A stretch of 64,000 nucleotides of DNA, from the NCBI GenBank assembly GCA_964499485.1, contig CAZCLF010000003.1, positions 82,890-146,889 of the forward strand, written 5' to 3'. The stretch is from Ga0074130 sp964499485 (GTDB lineage Bacteria; Pseudomonadota; Gammaproteobacteria; Burkholderiales; Rhodocyclaceae). Each line of letters starts with the position of its first letter. Within the stretch, counting starts at the first letter, position 1. A program made the position numbers and the translations under genes. The notes under the pieces were generated by a model that saw only the letters and a program-made list of their open reading frames with translations, was not told the DNA's origin and searched no databases. Positions 27,883 through 35,772 of this stretch are shown here, one piece after another.

Positions 27883-28556
27883 AGCTGCGCAGTCGTTGCT
27901 GCGAGCGGGAAGTACATGACAGCTTGACCTTCTGACCATGGCGCATAGCGCGTCATAGCAATGTCAAAGTGCTGACCGGACAGCAGTCTATCCAACCACC
28001 GATGCAAATTCGGCCATGCTTGATTGGCAAACCACGCCTTATCTGTGTGAGCGAATTGCCGCACAAACGGCGCAATTGCCATGTCTGCCAGTGAGCAGTG
28101 CTGACCAAACAAATAAGGCAAGGTTGAAAGTCGCATTTCAAGTGCTTGCACAAACTGGCTAGCGGTTTCCCTGTGCACCAAGGCATCGACGCCGATGTAG
28201 CGTTCAGGGTACTTGTAACGGTCCAGACTGAATTTGAATTCGCCGTCGCAGGTAGCAATTAATGCCAACATTTCGCGTAGCGACCCTTGGTCGGGCGTGA
28301 GCCAAGCTTCTGGGTCGTTCTGCTGCAGTGCCCACAGCATGATATCTAAGCTTTGCTCAAGCACGCCTCCGTCCGGGGTAATAAGAACCGGCACTGTCCC
28401 TTTGGGTGACACTGCTAGCATGGCATCGGGTTTGGCACGCAAGACAATTTCACGCATCTCGCAGCGAACCCTACTCGACAGCAGCGCAAGCCGAGCACGC
28501 ATGGCATAAGGGCAGCGGCGGAAGGAGTAGAGCGTTAGCAGGGCGTTTGACGCCAT
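27879..28556 (-). CDS. Glutathione S-transferase family protein
   Basis: 225 aa with an N-terminal thioredoxin-like domain (LYSFRRCPYAMRARLAL; the cysteine lies where thiol-type GSTs and glutaredoxin 2 have their active site) and an all-helical C-terminal domain. VSPKGTVPVLITPDGGVLEQSLDIM contains the cis-proline and the glutathione-binding segment. The substrate is unknown. It sits 11 bp upstream of the trhO stop on the other side, in the same direction as trhO, so the two may be co-transcribed. Confidence 0.88.
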   Translation of the reverse strand: MASNALLTLYSFRRCPYAMRARLALLSSRVRCEMREIVLRAKPDAMLAVSPKGTVPVLITPDGGVLEQSLDIMLWALQQNDPEAWLTPDQGSLREMLALIATCDGEFKFSLDRYKYPERYIGVDALVHRETASQFVQALEMRLSTLPYLFGQHCSLADMAIAPFVRQFAHTDKAWFANQAWPNLHRWLDRLLSGQHFDIAMTRYAPWSEGQAVMYFPLAATTAQL

Positions 28557-28567
28557 GATGGGTAGGC

Positions 28568-29542
28568 TTAGGCGGACGTTTTTTTCGATACGTCTTTTGT
28601 TGCGGTTTTAGCTTTGTCTTTAGGTACAAAGCGAATCCCGATATGCGCCTGCTGACGCTTTTCGGCGAGCTCCACCTGTCGCTGGCGTTCAGCGTAGGCG
28701 CTTTTCTGTTCGGGTGTTGTCTTCTCGGCGCAATGCGGACAGCTCACGCCGAGTACGTAGTGGGGTGAGGCTTTGTCTTCTTCATTCAGCGGGAAACGGC
28801 AGGCGCGACAGAACTCGAACTTGCCCGGTTTGAGGCCGTGTCCGACCGAAACGCGCTCGTCGAATACAAAGCACTCTCCCTGCCAGCGGCTTTGCTCTTC
28901 CGGCATGGTTTCCAAGTATTTGAGGATGCCGCCCTCAAGGTGGTAAACATTCTCAAAGCCTTGCGTGCGCATGTAGGCGGTGGATTTCTCGCAGCGGATA
29001 CCACCCGTACAGAACATCGCGATCTTGGCATCCTTGCGCAGCCGGCCAGCAGCGACCTCCTGTTCCACCCAGCCCGGTAACTCGGCGAAACTATTGGTAC
29101 GTGGGTTGATGGCGCGTTCAAACGTACCGATCGACACCTCGTAATCGTTACGCGTATCGACCACGATCACTTCTGGATCAGCAATCAACGCGTTCCACTC
29201 CTGCGGCTTTACGTAGGTGCCAACAATATGGCGTGGGTCGATCCCCGGCACACCCATCGTCACAATTTCTTTCTTCAGACGAACCTTCATGCGCAGGAAG
29301 GGCATTTCTTCCGCCAGTGACTCCTTATGAATCAAGTCTGAAAGGCGTGGATCGCTACGCAGCCAAGCGAGCACCGTGTGAATATTCTCAGGCAAGCCGG
29401 AGATCGTGCCATTGATACCCTCTTCCGCCAGCAGCAGCGTGCCCTTGATGTGGTTCTCTTCGCACACAGCGAGGAGAGGGGCTTGCAGCGCAGCGTAATC
29501 GGAGAGGGTGACAAATTTATAGAGGGCGGCGGTCAGGTACAT
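28568..29542 (-). CDS. trhO: tRNA uridine(34) hydroxylase, rhodanese family
   Basis: Oxygen-dependent hydroxylation of U34 of tRNA, producing the 5-hydroxyuridine precursor of cmo5U-type wobble bases (YceA family). 324 aa from the ATG at 29542, which gives MYLTAALYKFVTLSDY; a longer frame to 29737 adds a leader of non-family sequence. The rhodanese loop MFCTGGIRCEKS carries the active-site cysteine (near residue 180). A four-cysteine cluster follows (CRACRF...CPHCAEK). The tail is Lys-rich. Confidence 0.9.
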   Translation of the reverse strand: MYLTAALYKFVTLSDYAALQAPLLAVCEENHIKGTLLLAEEGINGTISGLPENIHTVLAWLRSDPRLSDLIHKESLAEEMPFLRMKVRLKKEIVTMGVPGIDPRHIVGTYVKPQEWNALIADPEVIVVDTRNDYEVSIGTFERAINPRTNSFAELPGWVEQEVAAGRLRKDAKIAMFCTGGIRCEKSTAYMRTQGFENVYHLEGGILKYLETMPEEQSRWQGECFVFDERVSVGHGLKPGKFEFCRACRFPLNEEDKASPHYVLGVSCPHCAEKTTPEQKSAYAERQRQVELAEKRQQAHIGIRFVPKDKAKTATKDVSKKTSA

Positions 29543-29602
29543 AATGCAGGAAGCGGCCAAAACCGTGATTATCCCGCATCCTCGACGAGCCGGGCGGGCT
29601 TG

Positions 29603-29611
29603 TGCTACAAT
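29603..29611 (+). promoter_or_regulatory. Candidate extended -10 promoter of rhlE
   Basis: TGC-TACAAT, an extended -10 match without a clear -35 box. It would give a leader of about 150 nt before the rhlE ATG, in the 225-bp divergent gap with trhO. Visual call. Confidence 0.4.
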
Positions 29612-29767
29612 TCGCCCCGCGTTGGTGCATAGCTTCAGTCTCACTGGCGCGTCGCGTTGAGAATTTTCTTTCCGCGCCTTTCCCCTTTGGAACCCAATAT
29701 CTAGACGAGCGCGTGCTCCCCCGGCTGCAATGGCCACTGTGCGCAGATAGGTTCCTGGAGTTTCACC

Positions 29768-31177
29768 ATGCTATTTACTGAACTCGGCCTGCGTGCCGAG
29801 ATTTTGCGTTCGCTTTCCGAACAAGGCTACGACACGCCGACCCCCATTCAAGCCCAAGCCATTCCGCAAGTATTGGCTGGACACGATCTGATGGCTGCTG
29901 CCCAAACCGGTACGGGTAAGACCGCTGGTTTCACGCTGCCGTTACTGCAACTGCTGTCGACCACCGATGCACCGGGCACTGCTGCTCAAACCAAATTCCG
30001 TACCCGTGCCCTGATCCTGACCCCGACGCGTGAACTCGCGGCGCAGGTGTATGAAAGTGTGCGCACCTACGGCAAGCATTTGAACCTGCGTGCTGCTGCC
30101 ATTTATGGCGGTGTCAGCATGGTGCCGCAAACCAAGCTGCTGCGCGCTGGCGTCGAGATTATCGTCGCCACGCCGGGTCGCCTGCTCGATCACGTCACCC
30201 AACGTAGCGTTGATCTGACTGGCGTTGAAATGGTGGTGTTGGATGAAGCCGACCGCATGCTAGACATGGGCTTCCTGCCAGACATTAAGAAGATCATCAA
30301 TCTGTTGCCGAAGAAGCGTCAGACCCTGATGTACTCGGCCACTTTCTCTGATGAAATCCGTCAGCTGGCAAAGCAGTTCCTGACTGAGCCTAAGCAAGTG
30401 GAAGTGGCGCGCGCCAACTCTACCGCTGAAACGGTTGCGCAGGCTGTGTATCCAGTTGATCGCAACAAGAAGCGCGATCTGCTGGTCAAGCTGATTGAAG
30501 ATAATAACTGGCATCAGGTCTTGGTCTTTACGCGTACCAAGCATGGTGCCAATGCCCTGGCTGAGAAGCTCGACAAGGGCGGTATTCGTGCTGCTGCGAT
30601 CCACGGTAACAAGAGCCAAGGTGCCCGCACCAAGGCGCTGGCCGACTTCAAGAGTCTCAAGTTGCATGTGCTCGTGGCGACCGATATTGCGGCCCGCGGC
30701 ATCGATATCGATCAACTGCCGCACGTTGTGAATTACGAACTGCCGAATGTGCCAGAAGATTACGTGCACCGCATCGGTCGCACTGGCCGAGCTGGCGCAA
30801 CGGGTGAGGCCGTGTCGCTGGTGTGTGTCGATGAGCACAAGCTCCTGCGTGACATCGAGCGTTTGCTCAAGCGTCAGCTGGAAAAGCGCATCGTCCCAGG
30901 CTTTGAGCCTGATCCGCATGCCAAGCCGCAGCCGATTGAAAATGGCCGTCGTTCGCAAGGTGCACCGCGTAGCTTTGGTGATCGTCCTGCACCACGTCAA
31001 GGTGAAGGCCGTAAGCCGCAGGGCGACTCTCGTCGCGGCGATAGCCGTGGTGAGCCGCGCAATCGCAGTGCCGCACCGCAGCCGAATGGTGCGCCGCGCC
31101 GTAGTGGCAGTGCGCCACGTCCGGCTGGTGCGCGCTCGGATGGTCAGCGTAGCAGTGCTGGCTTCCGCCAACGTTGA
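29768..31177 (+). CDS. rhlE: DEAD-box ATP-dependent RNA helicase RhlE
   Basis: A 469-aa RNA helicase for ribosome assembly or RNA turnover. All core motifs are seen: Q motif (GYDTPTPIQ), motif I AQTGTGKT, Ia PTRELAAQ, Ib TPGRLLDH, II DEAD (VLDEADRMLDMGF), III SAT, and VI HRIGRTGRAG. The C-terminal ~95 residues are an Arg/Gly/Ser/Pro-rich disordered tail typical of RhlE. A GGAG motif lies before the ATG. The motif order and start MLFTELGLRAEILRSL favour RhlE over SrmB or DbpA. Confidence 0.93.
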   Translation: MLFTELGLRAEILRSLSEQGYDTPTPIQAQAIPQVLAGHDLMAAAQTGTGKTAGFTLPLLQLLSTTDAPGTAAQTKFRTRALILTPTRELAAQVYESVRTYGKHLNLRAAAIYGGVSMVPQTKLLRAGVEIIVATPGRLLDHVTQRSVDLTGVEMVVLDEADRMLDMGFLPDIKKIINLLPKKRQTLMYSATFSDEIRQLAKQFLTEPKQVEVARANSTAETVAQAVYPVDRNKKRDLLVKLIEDNNWHQVLVFTRTKHGANALAEKLDKGGIRAAAIHGNKSQGARTKALADFKSLKLHVLVATDIAARGIDIDQLPHVVNYELPNVPEDYVHRIGRTGRAGATGEAVSLVCVDEHKLLRDIERLLKRQLEKRIVPGFEPDPHAKPQPIENGRRSQGAPRSFGDRPAPRQGEGRKPQGDSRRGDSRGEPRNRSAAPQPNGAPRRSGSAPRPAGARSDGQRSSAGFRQR

Positions 31178-31225
31178 TCTGCACAAGTCCTTGGGTACCG
31201 CCTGAGGGCAGAACTTCAGCAATAA

Positions 31226-31253
31226 AAAAGCCGACGTAAGTCGGCTTTTATTA
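31226..31253. terminator. Bidirectional terminator between rhlE and lpxH
   Basis: AAAAGCCGAC / GTCGGCTTTT, a 10-bp stem with a GTAA loop, flanked by A-rich sequence on the left and T-rich sequence on the right. It can end transcription from both converging genes. Confidence 0.9.
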
Positions 31254-31267
31254 TCTGCAGCGGGCGG

Positions 31268-31993
31268 TTAAGGGCGCCATGTTTTGCGCTGCCAACCGTT
31301 CGCATCGCAGACGAGATAGTTGCCCCCCAGGGGCGTGTCGTGCCAGTCACCGAGGACGTGCCGAGTACAAGTGCGTCCGTCCACTTGATGCTGATGGGTG
31401 TTGAGTCGGTGGGTGTGTCCATGGATCATGGTGCTCACGCTATGGCGGTGAAAGGCATCAGCCACGGCCTGTGGATTCACATCCATGATGGCCATTGATT
31501 TCATCTGCTTTTGTTCTTCACTGCGTCGGCGCAAATCTTCGATTTGCTGCTTGCGACTAGTGAGTGGCTGGGCAAGAAATGAATCTCGCCATGCTTTGCT
31601 GCGGACCTGCTGACGGAACGCCTGATACGCGGTGTCATCAATGCATAGCGTATCGCCGTGCAAGAGCAGGGTGGGTGTGCCGGCAATATCGTGCACGACT
31701 TCATCTGGCAATAGACTTGCACCGGTTGCCGCACAAAAATCGGCACCGAACAGGAAGTCGCGATTGCCAGGGAGAACGAACTTGGGTAGGTCGCAGGCCT
31801 TGAGCGCACAGCAGATCTGTGCATTGAAGGGATCAGTCAGATCGTCATCACCCGCCCAGTATTCAAAAATGTCGCCGAGCAGATAGAGCGCTTCGTGACC
31901 GGGCACGACCTCCTTCAAGAAGTCGCAAAAAAGGCCGGTCAGAACCGGCCTGCTGGGACACAGATGCAGATCAGAGACGAACAAAACTGACAT
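31268..31993 (-). CDS. lpxH: UDP-2,3-diacylglucosamine diphosphatase
   Basis: Hydrolyses UDP-2,3-diacylglucosamine to lipid X in lipid A synthesis, at the inner face of the membrane. 241 aa of the calcineurin-like metallophosphoesterase fold. All five metal-binding blocks are visible: SDLHLC, LGDIFEYWAGDDD, GNRDFL, HGDTLC and HGHTHR. It is the last gene of the minus-strand cluster after two cyclophilins. Confidence 0.95.
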   Translation of the reverse strand: MSVLFVSDLHLCPSRPVLTGLFCDFLKEVVPGHEALYLLGDIFEYWAGDDDLTDPFNAQICCALKACDLPKFVLPGNRDFLFGADFCAATGASLLPDEVVHDIAGTPTLLLHGDTLCIDDTAYQAFRQQVRSKAWRDSFLAQPLTSRKQQIEDLRRRSEEQKQMKSMAIMDVNPQAVADAFHRHSVSTMIHGHTHRLNTHQHQVDGRTCTRHVLGDWHDTPLGGNYLVCDANGWQRKTWRP

Positions 31994-32038
31994 AGTCGTA
32001 ATTTCGTATCGTCAATGTCTGCGTCTGAATCTTGATCT

Positions 32039-32536
32039 TTAAACGACTTCAGCGCGTTCGATGATCACGTCCTGGACCGGTACGTCGCGGTGGAAGCCAT
32101 TACGACCGGTCGGTACGCCGCGAATCTTCTCGACCACGTCCATGCCTTCGACCACCTTGCCGAATACGGCGTAGCCCCAGCCGTCTTGACCCGGGAAGTC
32201 GAGGAAATCATTGTTGCCGACATTGATGAAGAACTGGGCTGAGGCCGAATGTGGATCCGAGGTACGCGCCATGGCAAGCGTGCCGATGGTGTTCTTGAGG
32301 CCTGCGGCAACACCGGCCTTGGCTTCGTTCTCAATCGGTGCACGCGTTTCTTTTTGCTTCATGCCTGGCTCGAAACCACCACCCTGGATCATGAAGCCAT
32401 CAATGACGCGATGGAAGATGGTGCCGTTGTAGTGGCCGGACTCAACGTACTCGATGAAGTTTTGAGCGGTCTTCGGGGTGTTCACGGTATCAACTTCAAC
32501 ACTGATAACGCCAAAGTTGGTGTGCAGCTTGATCAT
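32039..32536 (-). CDS. ppiB: Cytoplasmic peptidyl-prolyl cis-trans isomerase (cyclophilin)
   Basis: 165 aa with no signal peptide, so cytoplasmic. The catalytic cyclophilin residues are in FHRVIDGFMIQGG (Arg and Phe), SASAQFFINV and GWGYAVFGKV. Catalyses proline isomerisation in protein folding. It lies 23 bp after its secreted paralogue, with which it shares most of its sequence; a local duplication is likely. Confidence 0.93.
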   Translation of the reverse strand: MIKLHTNFGVISVEVDTVNTPKTAQNFIEYVESGHYNGTIFHRVIDGFMIQGGGFEPGMKQKETRAPIENEAKAGVAAGLKNTIGTLAMARTSDPHSASAQFFINVGNNDFLDFPGQDGWGYAVFGKVVEGMDVVEKIRGVPTGRNGFHRDVPVQDVIIERAEVV

Positions 32537-32559
32537 GGATGGTCCTTTGATGAGGGGGA

Positions 32560-33162
32560 TTATTTTTTCTCGGTGGCTTTTTCAGGCAGCAGCGTGACCG
32601 ACTCGATCACGACAGGCGTGGTCGGCACATTCTGGTGAAAGCCAGCATTGCCAGTAGCAACGTTACGAATCTTCATGACAACTTCCATGCCCTTGGTGAC
32701 TTTGCCAAATACGGCATAGCCCCAACCATCGGGCGAGGGGTAGTCAAGACCGGGGTTGTCTTTCACGTTGATAAAGAATTGTGCAGTGGCTGAGTGAGGG
32801 TCGCTAGTGCGTGCCATGGCCAGCGTGCCGAAACTATTGCGCAACCCCACCATGCTGCCTTCTGGGGCTTCATTCTGAATGGGCTGACGAGTCGCCTTTT
32901 CCTTCATGTCGGGGGTAAAGCCGCCCCCTTGAATCATGAAGTTAGGGATGACGCGATGAAAGATGGTGCCGTTATAAAAGCCATCCTTGGCGTAGCGCAG
33001 GAAGTTGGCCGTGGTCTTCGGTGCTTTATCAGCAAATAGCTCAACTGTAATGTTGCCCTGATTGGTCTTGATTTCGAGCTCAGGATTGGCAGCCATGGAT
33101 AAGCTAGCAACCGATACCAATAAGGCAGCGGTAATGGCCGATTTAAGCGTGAGTAAGGACAT
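32560..33162 (-). CDS. ppiA: Periplasmic peptidyl-prolyl cis-trans isomerase (cyclophilin)
   Basis: 200 aa with an N-terminal signal peptide (hydrophobic stretch TAALLVSVASLSMAA, cleavage likely near residue 25), then a cyclophilin domain with FHRVIPNFMIQGG and TAQFFINV. Acts on periplasmic or outer-membrane proteins. Its ATG shares one base with the stop of the L,D-transpeptidase gene (TGATG), so the two are coupled. Confidence 0.93.
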   Translation of the reverse strand: MSLLTLKSAITAALLVSVASLSMAANPELEIKTNQGNITVELFADKAPKTTANFLRYAKDGFYNGTIFHRVIPNFMIQGGGFTPDMKEKATRQPIQNEAPEGSMVGLRNSFGTLAMARTSDPHSATAQFFINVKDNPGLDYPSPDGWGYAVFGKVTKGMEVVMKIRNVATGNAGFHQNVPTTPVVIESVTLLPEKATEKK

Positions 33163-34394
33163 CAGGCGGCACCTTCATAGATGATCTTCCAGCGTCCGTC
33201 TTCACGTTGCCAGTACTGGCGTTTCATCATCACATTGTTGAGGTTGTTACTCTTGTAGTCCTGCTGGAAGGTCACGACCATCATGTCGTCTTTGCCGGGG
33301 TAGCGGAACAACGTGAGCTTTTCAGTGCCAACGCTGATCCAGTTCTTGCCTGCATTGACCTTGCGTTTCTGTTCCGTCCAGCTTTGGTAGTCAGTGCCAT
33401 CTGCATTGAACTGGCGCGAATAGTGGCTGGCGTAGCGATCGCCATCACGGCTCTCCCAATCCTTGCGCCAGTTATCGATGGCGCCGAGCATACTTTTCTT
33501 CTCGTTTTGCCATTCGTCTTGCGTTAGCCATTCGACGTTTTGCGTGATGATGACGGGCGTCAGACCCACTTGTAGATAAGGGGCCAACTTGTCGAGGTCA
33601 GGATTTGAGAGCACCACACAACCATCGGACGCCTTGGGCGGACGCGAGTAAGTATCGGATGGCGTGCCGTGTAGCCAAATGCCATGTCCATTACGCCCCA
33701 GCCGCTTGTCGTAATCGTTCGGGTAGTTGATGGGGAAAGCGCCACTGCCGTAGAAGTCACCGAGTTTTTGGCGCGGCAGATTGCCAACTACCTGATAAAC
33801 GCCAACCGGTGTTTTCTTGTCCCCCTCGCGCGACTTCTCTGCGCCGAGCTTGCCTTGGGTGACGTAGTAGTCGGTTATGAACTTTGGCGTACCGCCAGCG
33901 TTCTCATAGAGATACAGGCGTGAACGCTGTGCATCAACCACCACAGCAAATTTCTGTTCTGGCTGCATTTGAACCAGATAGCGTGGAATCGAATTGGTGG
34001 GTGGCTTGCTGCGATACGCATTGAGGCGTGCCTGGGCTTCCTCGCGTAGGTCAGCCAGCTTGTCTTGGGGGGCTTTTGAGGGGCTGCCCAAGTCGTAAAT
34101 TGGCTGCACGCGGGACATCAGCAGATCGCCCTTGACCAATTGTCCGAGTCGGAAATTGGGGTAGGCCTGGGTCAGCGCTTCGGCTTGCTGCAGGGCCGCA
34201 TCCAGTTGATTCCTTTCAATCCGCGCAAACACTTCTGCCAGTTGCGCTTCCGGGCTGGCATTAGCCAAAACCGGCAAGGCGGCGCGTGCAGAAACCTCGG
34301 TCGTTTGGGTGAGCTTATTGCCCAACACTTCACTTCCGAAGAAATAGCTCGCAAATAGAATCCCGAGTCCCGCCGGGATGGCCAACTTACGCAT
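33162..34394 (-). CDS. L,D-transpeptidase (YkuD domain) with C-terminal SnoaL/NTF2-like domain
   Basis: About 410 aa. An N-terminal hydrophobic anchor or signal (about 1-20) is followed by a ~120-residue helical region, then the YkuD catalytic domain (about 150-285) with HGTPSDTYSRPPKASDGCVVLSN, which holds the catalytic cysteine and nearby histidine. The last ~110 residues form an NTF2-like domain (DNWRKDWESRDGDRYASHYS, WKIIYEGAA). Forms 3-3 peptidoglycan cross-links or attaches proteins to the wall. I chose ATG 34394, 10 nt after AAGGA; a GTG at 34412 is also possible. It closely follows a TPR protein with a similar C-terminal domain. Confidence 0.87.
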   Translation of the reverse strand: MRKLAIPAGLGILFASYFFGSEVLGNKLTQTTEVSARAALPVLANASPEAQLAEVFARIERNQLDAALQQAEALTQAYPNFRLGQLVKGDLLMSRVQPIYDLGSPSKAPQDKLADLREEAQARLNAYRSKPPTNSIPRYLVQMQPEQKFAVVVDAQRSRLYLYENAGGTPKFITDYYVTQGKLGAEKSREGDKKTPVGVYQVVGNLPRQKLGDFYGSGAFPINYPNDYDKRLGRNGHGIWLHGTPSDTYSRPPKASDGCVVLSNPDLDKLAPYLQVGLTPVIITQNVEWLTQDEWQNEKKSMLGAIDNWRKDWESRDGDRYASHYSRQFNADGTDYQSWTEQKRKVNAGKNWISVGTEKLTLFRYPGKDDMMVVTFQQDYKSNNLNNVMMKRQYWQREDGRWKIIYEGAA

Positions 34395-34421
34395 TAACAG
34401 AGTGTCCTTCACAACGGCCCA

Positions 34422-35510
34422 TTACCCACCTACACGCTCCTGCTGGATCAGCCACTTACCTTCGCGTTTCACCAGCACCAGTGTCTTGGTAGTGGATGAA
34501 CTCAGCGATGCTGACTTGTAGTTCTGACGGAACCGTACTGTGGCTTGATCAGGGGCGTCTACGCTCACCTTGATGTTGTCGACATCAACACTGATCTTGC
34601 CCGGCTTGTTAATACGCTTGTTGCGTTCGCTTTCCCAGTTAGCGCGTGTTTCGCCACCCGGTGTCTTGAAGTCCTTGGCGTAACGGGCCAGATAGGCCTT
34701 AACGTCCTTGCGTGTCCACGCCGCTGCCCAAGCCTCAACTGCCTTGCTGACGTCAGCAGTGACATCAGCACCTGACTTAGGCTCTGGTTTAGGTTCGGGC
34801 TTTGGCTCAGGCTTGGGTTCCACCTTGGGCTCGGGCTTGGGGTCGATCTTGACGGGTTCAGGCGCCTTGACTGGCTCAGCTGGCTTCGCAGCGGGTGCCG
34901 TTGCAATCACGGTCGGGGTCGGTGGTGCCACCGGTGTAGCTGCTGGCGGTGTAACGGACGGACTAGCGGGCTTGCTCGGCTCCGCAGCAGGCTTGCTGCC
35001 GGGCTTGCCGGTTGGGGTAATCAGGTCGCGGATCAGCGCCAGCTTGTTTTGTGCGCTAGCGTTGGAAGCATCGAGTTGCAGTGCCTTGCCGTAAGCTTGG
35101 CTGGCGAGACGTGCATACAGGTCGCCCAGGTTTTCATGTGCCGTGGCATAAGACGGATGGGTACGAATGGCCTGCTCCAACGATTGCTTGGCCTTGTCGT
35201 ACTGCTTTTGCTGGGCGTAGATGACGGCTAGATTGTTGTATGGCTCAGGCAGCTCCGGGTAATCCTCGCTCAGCTTGGTGAAAATGCCAATGGCTTCAGG
35301 GTTGCGACCCATCTCGGCGAGGATGGTGCCCTTCAGGAAACGCCCTTGGGCATCCTTGGGCTTGCCTGCGAGATAGCGGTCAATTTGCTCAAGGGCTTGG
35401 GCATGCTGGCCTTGGCGCAGCGAGCGGCTCGCCTCCTGCACGGTATCGGCATAAACAGGAAGTGCTAGGCTCAGGCAGGCTAGGGCGATCAGGGTGCGAC
35501 GCAGGGGCAT
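34422..35510 (-). CDS. Periplasmic TPR protein with C-terminal NTF2-like domain
   Basis: 362 aa. Signal peptide at residues 1-21 (ending LPVYA), three to four TPR units (about 24-155), and a low-complexity linker (about 160-245) with Pro/Ala/Thr stretches and repeated PEPK units. A C-terminal domain of ~110 residues (AWAAAWTRKDVKAYLARYAKDF ... WLIQQERVGG, shown in part) matches the pattern of the domain at the end of the next gene. I infer that the two proteins act together at the cell wall. The precise function is unknown. Confidence 0.82.
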   Translation of the reverse strand: MPLRRTLIALACLSLALPVYADTVQEASRSLRQGQHAQALEQIDRYLAGKPKDAQGRFLKGTILAEMGRNPEAIGIFTKLSEDYPELPEPYNNLAVIYAQQKQYDKAKQSLEQAIRTHPSYATAHENLGDLYARLASQAYGKALQLDASNASAQNKLALIRDLITPTGKPGSKPAAEPSKPASPSVTPPAATPVAPPTPTVIATAPAAKPAEPVKAPEPVKIDPKPEPKVEPKPEPKPEPKPEPKSGADVTADVSKAVEAWAAAWTRKDVKAYLARYAKDFKTPGGETRANWESERNKRINKPGKISVDVDNIKVSVDAPDQATVRFRQNYKSASLSSSTTKTLVLVKREGKWLIQQERVGG

Positions 35511-35772
35511 GGTATACTCGGACGCAGTTTTCGGGCGATAAAATTGGCCGGGATGGCCGTTTTAAGGTTCTGTATTCAAACAAAAATTCATGTTTTCGCT
35601 GGGTGTCGGGCAAGGCCGTCTGACCGTGCTTGACAGGCCTGATAAGCTCAACCGCATTACCCAGTGAATACAACCCCTGATTCTATCAATAAGCCGGCCC
35701 GGACAATAGCTGAAATGCACCGCCTTTTCAGCTGTTCCCAGCGCTTCGCGATAGCCGGCAGGCTCTGACGAC

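Noticed and set aside
30260..31222. Open frame of 320 codons antisense to rhlE
   Set aside because: It lies opposite a clear helicase gene, lacks a ribosome-binding site and codes for a Thr/Arg-rich sequence typical of a shadow frame.
35615..35625. Neisserial DNA-uptake-like sequence GCCGTCTGA
   Set aside because: Only this single partial copy was noticed, so it is best explained by chance.
35630..35660. cysS promoter based on a perfect TTGACA
   Set aside because: No acceptable -10 hexamer is found at 16-19 bp downstream.
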